A stretch of DNA of 64,000 bases from Heterobilharzia americana. Taxonomy: Eukaryota; Platyhelminthes; Trematoda; Strigeidida; Schistosomatidae. The stretch covers positions 119,440,741-119,504,740 of the forward strand of contig OX104127.1 in the NCBI GenBank assembly GCA_944470555.2. Direction: 5' to 3'. The position numbers were made by a program, and so were the translations under genes. This document shows positions 57,366-64,000 of this stretch, one piece after another. Within the stretch, counting starts at the first letter, position 1; each line of letters starts with the position of its first letter. The notes beneath the pieces were generated by a model, which did not search any database, was not told where the DNA came from, and saw nothing but the letters and a program-made list of their open reading frames with translations.

Positions 57366-57955
57366 ACCTTTAGGATTTGTCCTGGTGCGAACTTGACAGA
57401 CGCAAAGATCAATCACTAATTATTCGGACTTATTATATACCCACGAATACGAAACCAAGGAAGAACACGATAGCGTAGTCGGATGGAATAGTATATTTGG
57501 ATGGTTATGCCAAAATACCGATGCGTTCTAACTAACTGGCTAGAGAGTCGAATACGAGCAATGGGTTCGTGAGGACCCTAAGACGATACCAGCCGGAAGT
57601 AAAAACCCAGTGGTTTCTCCACTGGTAAAACTCTTCCGATGGGCTGACTGCGTGAGGTGGCCCCTGGTTGTCTGAACCTTATTCTAGGGTGTCGTGGCGA
57701 TTAAATAAATAAAATACAATAAATGGAATTGTACGTCGGTCGCGGTCATCTGTTCCTTTCGACGTTCCGTCCAGTGCTCGTTGCACCTGGAATATAAATA
57801 AAAGTCTTTAATACCACGAAAACGTTGCGTAAAAATGGGAATTATTTATATATCAACATATCGAAAAATAAAAATTTACGCTTATCTTTACCGTTTTTTT
57901 TAAAATTTCATTACATGGTAAATAAAAATTGATATAAAAAGGCAAAGTATACGAG
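57366..57955 (-). repeat. Ty3/gypsy LTR, element-downstream copy
   Basis: Shares 57372-57560 with 59661-59855 (five differences by eye over ~190 bases) and 57590-57900 with the right half of 27636-28298. About 140 bp of LTR sequence present at 27830-27970 is missing here. In element orientation it follows directly after a truncated RT. Confidence 0.75.
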
Positions 57956-57959
57956 GGTT

Positions 57960-58732
57960 TGTATTGATGTATCGGGTAGGAGTCCGGAGTTGTTTTGGCG
58001 TTGAGCCTTCGGTAATCACCGGTTGGACGCCAGTCGTTGCTATCCTTTTGGGAACCATGTGCAATGGCGATGCCCAAGGATTGTTCGACGGTCTGATAAT
58101 GCCCAGGTCGAGCATGTGGTCGAATTCATTTTTCGCCGTTTGGAGCTTATCGGGGGCTAGACGGCGCGCTTTGGATGCCACAGGTGGACCTGTGGTTGTG
58201 ACGTGATGCATAACATTGCTGGTTATGCACGGAAGAGTGTGCTTCGGTTGCTGTAACTCTGGATATTTCTCCAGAACTGCCTGGTAGGACGCGTCGTCTG
58301 ATTGTTTAGTCCTAACGATGGCTAAACTCGGACCTACATAGGTGGTGCCGCCAATAGATAACTTTGTGCTGTTATCTATCAGTCGTCGACGGCGAGCATC
58401 TACGAGTAGATCGTAATGGTTTAGCAAATCTATGCCAATGATGGGCATAGAGACGTCTGCCAGGAGGAAAATCCAGTGGATAGGTTTGCGTAAACCTAAG
58501 TTGAGGTAGGCATACCGTCTCCCGAATGTCGCGATTGCCTTGCCGTTGGCTGCTTGAAGATTGAAGGATGGGTCAAGATGACGCTCCTTTGTCGTTGCTG
58601 GAAGAATGCTAACTTCTGCGCCGGTGTCGACGAGGTAGCGGACTTTCGTTTTAATGTCGGTGACGTAGAGCAAACGGCTTTTTCCGCCGGCTACGGTTGC
58701 CGTGAGCACGTGCCGGCGTGACCGTTTCCCGA
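57960..58732 (-). CDS. Ty3/gypsy pol remnant: protease and RT start
   Basis: Pol is entered by a -1 shift from gag and then reads HVLTATVAGGKSRLLYVTD. The aspartic protease has its catalytic DTG in YLVDTGAEVSILPA near 58640-58600 and the IIGIDLLNHYDLL flap-side block near 58445-58405. The RT N-terminal sequence ARRLAPDKLQTAKNEFDHML and WASPLHMVPK follows near 58160-58060. A one-base loss in an A run near 58045 shifts the frame; homology continues as QKDSNDWRPTGDYRRLNAK to SYPIH near 57965. There the RT ends abruptly at the LTR, so polymerase core, RNase H and integrase are absent. Protease itself appears intact. Confidence 0.85.
58686..58730 (-). promoter_or_regulatory. Predicted -1 ribosomal frameshift signal in gag-pol overlap
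   Basis: On the minus strand the gag frame reads tcG GGA AAC at 58732-58724, a classic X XXY YYZ heptamer (GGGAAAC, 58730-58724) in the correct phase. After a 6-base spacer come two copies of the self-complementary GCCGGC (58717-58712 and 58691-58686), able to pair as a stem with a 20-base loop. Pol lies in the -1 frame and is open from the heptamer onward. Confidence 0.75.
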
Positions 58733-59530
58733 GTTCGGGTCCTTCTTAAAACGGCATGGTTTACGACATTTTCTGGCTTCATCCCCGTAAGTGTTATGAA
58801 ACCAGCACCATTCAGGGTTTTCCACCCTGTTGGGTTTCGTTTTAGGGCTACCACGCGACTTGCTGCGATGCGCCAAGGTGCGTTTCCGTGAAGTGCTACG
58901 TGATCTAGGACTTCGAGATCGTAGCAACCGTCTCACAGAGTTGCACAACTTGGTCACCTCTGAATCCTGGCGCTCTGTTTTGTCGCAGATAGAATATACG
59001 TTGGAGACTGGTCTGCTGGATATCTCCAGTATTTTATCTGCTGAGGCTGCCAGGTCGTCGAGTGGGACTGACTGGAGTGTCACCAACACGGTTTGCACCG
59101 GTTGTGGTAGTTTCGAGAGAAATAGTTCTCGGAAGAAACCATCGTCAAATGTTCGTGCACCGATTACTTCTCGCATGCGTGCGAGGACTTCAGTAGCTGA
59201 GTGGCTGCCTAGCTCGATGTTACGAAGCAATTCGTCTAGACGTTGGCGATCTGTGAGATCGCTTTTCTTCAAGAGTGCGGCCTTTAGAAGTGCATAAGGG
59301 TCACTTACTTCAGGATTAAACATGTTTGCTGTAACATACCTGTTTAATTCTCGCGGTAGTGACCGTATGACAGCAAGAAATCGAGAATGAGGATCTGAGA
59401 CACCCTGTCTTCGAAAATCTGCCTCGGCATACAGAAACCATGTTTCTGCATTGTCTGGCCAATATGGCACGAGTTGGATCGTGTTCGTAGTCGGCTTAAT
59501 ACGAATAAGCTTGGGAGTGTGGTCGGACAT
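58691..59530 (-). CDS. Ty3/gypsy gag, intact reading frame
   Basis: Gag forms the particle that packages the element RNA. A 279-codon frame starts with ATG at 59530, 110 bases after the primer site. It begins MSDHTPKLIRIKP, then VPYWPDNAETWFLYAEADFR and FLAVIRSLPRELNRYV, the start of the capsid-like region of this gag family; LLRNIELGSHSATEVLARMRE and FLSKLPQPVQTVL follow, then an Arg/Ser-rich basic stretch (about residues 205-240) and a Cys/His motif near residues 243-265 (CWFHNTYGDEARKCRKPC). It overlaps pol at its 3' end. No stops or frameshifts, which is unusual in this window and suggests a fairly recent element. No transmembrane segment is seen. Confidence 0.88.
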   Translation of the reverse strand: MSDHTPKLIRIKPTTNTIQLVPYWPDNAETWFLYAEADFRRQGVSDPHSRFLAVIRSLPRELNRYVTANMFNPEVSDPYALLKAALLKKSDLTDRQRLDELLRNIELGSHSATEVLARMREVIGARTFDDGFFRELFLSKLPQPVQTVLVTLQSVPLDDLAASADKILEISSRPVSNVYSICDKTERQDSEVTKLCNSVRRLLRSRSPRSRSTSRKRTLAHRSKSRGSPKTKPNRVENPEWCWFHNTYGDEARKCRKPCRFKKDPNSGNGHAGTCSRQP

Positions 59531-59639
59531 GAGAAAGTGTAGTAAATGGATATATAAATGTTATCGAAATGAAAACAATAAACAAATATAAAATGGAACA
59601 GGCTCACCAATTCAATACTTGTTATTGGTCGGGATATGT

Positions 59640-59658
59640 GATCACGTCGGGCTCACCA
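59640..59658 (-). other. Primer binding site complementary to tRNA-Trp
   Basis: The minus strand just inside the upstream LTR reads TGGTGAGCCCGACGTGATC, which pairs with the 3' end of animal tRNA-Trp (vertebrate form TGGTGACCCCGACGTGATC) with one difference. It starts one or two bases after the LTR edge, as usual for this element class. It would prime minus-strand DNA synthesis. Confidence 0.75.
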
Positions 59659-59660
59659 AT

Positions 59661-60045
59661 TTAGGATTTGTCCTGGTGCGAACTTGACAGACGCAAAGAC
59701 CAATCACTAATTATTCGAACTTGTTATATACCCACGAATACGAGACCAAGGAAGAACACGATAGCGTAGTCGGATGGAATAGTATATTTGGATGGTTATG
59801 CCAAAATACCGATGCGTTCCAACTAACTGGCTAGAGAGTCGAATACGAGCAATGCAACGTAACACGACAGCGTGCCAAATGGCGAGGATGCTTGACCGGG
59901 TGCCTTCAGCTTAGCGAGTCCAGTTAAACTATCAAGGTCAGCATCAATGTCGAAAGTCGTCAAACCCTAGGCTATTGATTTTGGGGAAGTGTATGACGCT
60001 ACAAGCCGATCGTGGTCAGTTAGAAAAGCGGAATAAGGGCATTTA

Positions 60046-60049
<4 letters not shown>
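59661..60049 (-). repeat. Ty3/gypsy LTR, element-upstream copy, truncated
   Basis: Bases to about 60003 (GTATGACGCTACAAG) match the LTRs at 27636 and 30240. The promoter-side part seen at 57590-57955 is absent and the sequence runs into a TA microsatellite at 60050. The element therefore lost the outer part of its 5' LTR. Confidence 0.7.

Positions 60050-60115
<66 letters not shown>
60050..60115. repeat. (TA)n microsatellite
   Basis: About 65 bp of pure TA repeat at the broken outer edge of the LTR. Confidence 0.95.
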
Positions 60116-60116
<1 letters not shown>

Positions 60117-60889
60117 CGATATAATGCTCTGACACGATACGATTAACTATAGAATAATGACTTCCCAACTCGATATTCAGCTGACACCAGAAGATGACGG
60201 GATTGAAAGTAGATTTACGTCAACCGAATAATAATCCCATAGCTGAAAACTCAATCTTTTATATATCCTTAAATGGCCTTGGCCAGGGAAAACAAAATAG
60301 CACATTAAAAGTGTGAGATGGACCAATCAGAGTTTAGTATCCTAAACTGCGGTAAAAATAAGTTACACAGTATGGCGCGAAAATTAAGTCTAAATTTTAG
60401 AATGATATTATAAACATTTTATAAGTTAGTTTCTCTTAGGGATTAGGCATCCCTAAGACTTGTTCTTCTTCAGTCAACCAAAATTTCTTTACATCTTGGA
60501 CTGATCAATTCAAACATGCAATCTAATTTACTTATTTCAATAAATATGAAAGTATCATCTAGACAGACGATATCAAAATTGGGTTATCAGTTTGTCTTAG
60601 TATTGGTAACTTCAGTCATTTTATTACGTCTATTGCTATTAGTGTTGATACTGATCAACCTATAGCAGTTTTTGGTTATTGGTACTTTTACTTTCCGTTA
60701 CTAGGTTGAATTGTTCGACCCCTGTTGGTAGATGAACTGCTATGCAGATCTCTTGATACTACCTGAATATTTGTCATATAGTAGTTTACTTGGTAGCTAG
60801 ACAGAGGTCGAGAGATTCGATGCAGTATAGTAAGGAAAAATAATAGGCATCAATAGGTAACAACTGATACTCGTTGACAAAAGGTTGTT
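60116..60889. other. No gene recognised
   Basis: AT-rich intergenic DNA, no repeat family or open frame of note. Confidence 0.45.
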
Positions 60890-61065
60890 TTCGTGCCCCA
60901 GACGCTTAGTAGACAACTTTCTGACATTCGAAGCAATGGGTACTAGGTTCGATTCTCAGTGAGAACAATATAACTAACTGGAATGCATGTACATCCAGCT
61001 GACTAGTTCTAAGCAGGACTAATTGTATGTTCTGAATTTCACTGCTCGCCACCAAATAAACTGGT
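60890..61065 (+). mobile_element. tRNA-derived SINE with hammerhead, alpha type, decayed
   Basis: Related to 45085-45265: head with a B-box-like AGGTTCGATTCTCAG near 60950, then GTACATCCAGCTGACTAG and TTCTAAGCAGGAC, and finally TTCTGAATTTCACTGC. The hammerhead GAAA has become TAAT and CTGANGA is CTGACTA, so catalysis is lost. Flanks unique. Confidence 0.7.
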
Positions 61066-62539
61066 TAGTTTTGTTAGGTGAGTCGTAAGAAATTTCCAAA
61101 TACTTTTGAGATTCTTAACACTCATTGACAAGGATGCCTGGTGATTATAACCAGATCTGGCTTGTTTGAGATAGGAAGTGTAGTCATATCGAAGGATACC
61201 AATTATTTTTGTTGTTGTTTCTTTTTCAACCTTTAACTTCTTCAGGAACTGAGTTGTACAACAAACAGAGAGTTGACGAGTTGCTGTAGTTTCCCTCTTT
61301 AACCTTTTCGATAAATTGAATTATGATAGTGTTCTAGGTAGTTACGCAGTCGGTCGTAATTAAACATCTATTAAGGGTATTTGGTAGTGATCATAAAACT
61401 TCCTCATATTCCTAGTATTTTTAAATAAACTATATAACTTTCTTCAAATTTGGTTGTCCACTTGTTTGACTAAATCCCTATCTACCGATTCCTAAGTTCT
61501 TTCGATGCTGACTATTTTTGTGGGTATTTCTTAATTGGTTTACTTTCTTCAGGATTTTTATTCCTTTATCTGTTGGAATATTCTAGTTTCCTAGTAATAC
61601 AAAGATGAACTCAATAGTTTACTTTCACATGAGTTTAGTTGATACCGATATTTACTACGTTTTATCTATGGTACAACTAGCTGATGTAACTCTTGTTGTC
61701 TTTCAGCTTTCATTCTTGTAGTTTTGAATATCTAGTATAAAATTTTACAAGGGTCTAAATTGTTTGCGTTCTCAATATTGTCATCTGAGTGTTGTCCTTG
61801 AAAGTCACTCGCTTTTTGTTGTAGATAAGACTTGCTAAAAGAATTGTCATCCATTCTTCATAGGCTGATTTCTCAATTAACCATGATATTTTAAATAGCT
61901 TCGTTTTCTGGTTTTATTCTCTTTTCTTGCCTTTGGTTTGCATCGTTGTATTTATAATTGTGTAGAATTGATCCCATTACTCGTTATTTAGCTTTGATTG
62001 CGTTGTTTCACATATCCAGCCTATTTTATGCTTATGGTATAGTGATTTTTACTTTACAGGTGGCCTATACATAACACTCAGTGGTGAGATGATTTTGCAT
62101 AAACATTCGTGTATGTGGGAAAGTTTCTCTCTGTTAGAAGTTCATTAATCGTAGCAAAATTATTATAGCTGCGTGAAATTAGTGAAATATAATTGATGAA
62201 TAGTTCACTATTGTACTGTTGATACCCACCAGAACGTGATATATACAGCCAGAAAATCGGGTGATAGGGGGACGGATGAGGTAATACCAGAACAGACAGG
62301 AACAACACAAGATCTTGCATAATTGTTTAACAGCTCAAGAAGAGAAAATGAAAATTAACATCCCAGTAAAGCAAAATGACATGAAATGAGTAAATTCCAG
62401 TTTTGAATATCGAGGGTAAAAGTCACGTTCGAAATGAACATGTACATGTTGTTCACACTACGCCACGAAACAGCATAACTCCACCTCAATATCAGTTTGT
62501 CAAATCTTTATAACAGCTAACCAAAAGTATTAACTCTTG
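61066..62539. other. No gene recognised over 1.5 kb
   Basis: T-rich intergenic DNA. The only longer frame (62078-62320, minus, 80 codons) has no motif. Confidence 0.45.
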
Positions 62540-62699
62540 AGGTTGGAATTCATCATGGACTGACAGTAGTTGGAGGGATATTGGAAAACTGGGAGCACTG
62601 GACACTAGTTTCGTCCTGGTATGGAACTCCACAGTAATGTGCACGCGTGACCACATAGCGTCCCACCTGGTACCAAACGTAGGACGTTAAAGATTTGTA
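62540..62699 (-). mobile_element. SINE with decayed hammerhead, minus orientation
   Basis: Minus-strand hammerhead region reads CTGTGGAGTTCCATACCAGG, then ACGAAACTAGTGTCCAGTGC, followed by the SINE tail (CCTCCAACTACTGTCAGTCC, GATGAATTCCAACC) near 62590-62545. A6 of the core is T, so it should be inactive. The tRNA-like head (62690-62640) is badly worn. It abuts the truncated RTE to its right. Confidence 0.65.
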
Positions 62700-64000
62700 A
62701 CCAGCATGTGATCGACACAAGATTTGTTCTTCCTGAATCCAGTCAATCAGCCAGCCTGTTCCGGTCGCAATTTTGAATCGAGAGGATTTTCTGTCTAGTC
62801 TCTGCAGGATGATGCGGCTTAATATTTTGCTGGATGTGGACAGGAGCATGATTCCGCGCCAGTTCTTGTAAAGACTGAGGTCGCCCTTCTCTGGAAGTTT
62901 GAGAAAGTGGCCCTTCTTCCAATTGACAGCTACCTTTCCTTGCTTCCTTTCCAACCTTCGGCAGTAGTGGTGTGAGCATGTCCTCTGCTGTCTGTGTGTC
63001 TGTTTTCAGTGTTTCTGGTGAGATCCCATCTGGTCCTGCTGCTTTCCTGGATTTCAGCAACTTTATGGTATTCAGGACATCTGATTTTCTGGGAGAAGTG
63101 TTCACTGATAGTTCTGTGAGTGGGCTGTTGGTGGTGTTTCTCGACGAGTTGCTGGTGATGGTAGTGGTCGATTCAAGAGCTTGTTTCAAGTGGTCAGCCC
63201 ATCGTTTCCTTTGATTCTCCTCCTTCCTAACTAGGTTTCCTTCACTATCTCTCATTGCTTTCATCTGTGCTGCGTTGATCTCTTCCCTACCGGATAACCG
63301 GGTAACCTGGTTATTTGATATAATGTCGTCAGGTCTCTCACTATCTCTCTTACCAGCAGCCTGTTCTGCTTCACTTGCAAGTATGTTGTATGAGTGTCTT
63401 TTGTATTTGCGCGCACACTTCTTCACTTCTTTGTCCAGTGTCGTGTTTTATAGGTTGTGTTCAGTTCCTTTCTTCGTTGTTCACCCTTGCACTATACTAC
63501 ACTACACTACACTGGTTCATCTTCTACTTCACCATCTTCCTCTCCTTGCTCTATCAGCTTCCATGTGGACATCCGTGAACATCCATTCCTTATCTTATCT
63601 TATCTTATCTCATTTTATCTTGCTTCTTCCTTCCTAACACGGTTATGCAGGTCCCCTTCGAAGTAGTCGCTTCCACAGAGTTCCAGTGTTCTTCCACACA
63701 GGTTTCTTTAGGGATGTTTCCTAATGTCTCCCATTTTGTCCTGATGACTGATGTGAGGATGGACTTTGTATTTTGGTCGTTCAGTTCAGTTTGTGTTCAA
63801 CTTGGGTGTTCAACTTGAACGTGAAGGCGAAGGTGAAGGTGAACTGTGGTGTATCATCACCAGCTTCTTCGAGGTTTTTCAACTTGATTTTGAAGGCACG
63901 TTGCTTGCAGCACTGGATAGTGGTGTGAGTGGTGTGAAGCACCAACATCTGATCTTGTGTCCAGTAGACTGGCTGTGTCTCCATCTCTACCTTCTTCACA
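62700..64000 (-). mobile_element. RTE LINE, linker to RT start, runs off the window
   Basis: Minus-strand order from the window edge: linker (63999-63430), KKCARKYKRHSYNILASEAEQAAGKRD, NTIKLLKSRKAAGPDGISPETL near 63060-63000, WKKGHFLKLPEKGDLSLYKNWRGIMLLSTSSKILSR split over two frames near 62935-62815, and a worn QAGFR/CADQIA block ending near 62705. RT palm and 3' end are missing, replaced by the SINE. 63105-64000 is very similar to 46740-47660 (same subfamily), with differences such as MLYECLL frames and an ACTAC microsatellite at 63497-63512. Confidence 0.8.

Noticed and set aside
1..64000. CRISPR arrays, bacterial operons, rRNA genes
   Set aside because: No regularly spaced direct repeats, no Shine-Dalgarno-led gene clusters and no rRNA-like segments; the content is eukaryotic.

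Overview
The window looks like repeat-rich nuclear DNA of a trematode, most likely a schistosome. The grounds are the mix of elements: an RTE-clade LINE of the SR2 type, CR1-type LINEs, Ty3/gypsy LTR elements with a tRNA-Trp primer site, Penelope-like elements, and tRNA-derived SINEs that carry type I hammerhead ribozymes. The host gene has AG/GT introns and a coding exon that fits the flatworm pattern in which the spliced leader supplies the start codon. I could not run any database search. Species, element names and percent identities are therefore inference or by-eye comparison.

One host gene is supported: elongin B (ELOB), + strand. It has two coding exons, 32375-32618 and 43852-43982, separated by an 11.2-kb intron. 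No in-frame ATG precedes the first codon of the homology, and the exon begins exactly one residue after the expected methionine.

Layout. 1-1870: a decayed CR1-type LINE on the minus strand, split by a (TTA)n-tailed repeat. 3430-6656: a nearly complete SR2/RTE LINE (+) with only a few indels. 6757-7294: two minus-strand LINE fragments. 7600-13605: a 6-kb CR1 LINE (+) with ORF1, ORF2 and a long 3' UTR, followed by two more 5'-truncated copies (13610-17105). 17420-22170: a related CR1 copy in opposite orientation, tail to tail with the previous one, so the two 3' UTRs form a large imperfect inverted repeat. 25347-30470: a Ty3/gypsy cluster (-). 30540-31817: an RTE remnant (+). 32375-43982: elongin B, its intron filled with a third LINE family (called LINE-F here) and a 324-bp near-perfect inverted repeat. 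45085-45265: a SINE with a dead hammerhead. 46390-48662: an internally deleted RTE (-). 50300-51050: a Penelope-like element with a GIY-YIG domain (-). 51598-52765: two head-to-head SINE pairs, one pair with two intact hammerhead ribozymes inside a 670-bp palindrome. 54740-56745: LINE-F and deleted-RTE fragments. 56840-57363: a second Penelope-like fragment, cut by an LTR. 57366-60047: an internally deleted Ty3/gypsy element with open gag and protease and a textbook -1 frameshift signal. 60890-61065: another SINE. 62540-64000: a SINE, then an RTE copy running off the window.

Apart from elongin B, almost everything recognisable is retroelement. Several units show complementary internal deletions and inverted pairing, which is the main structural theme of the window.
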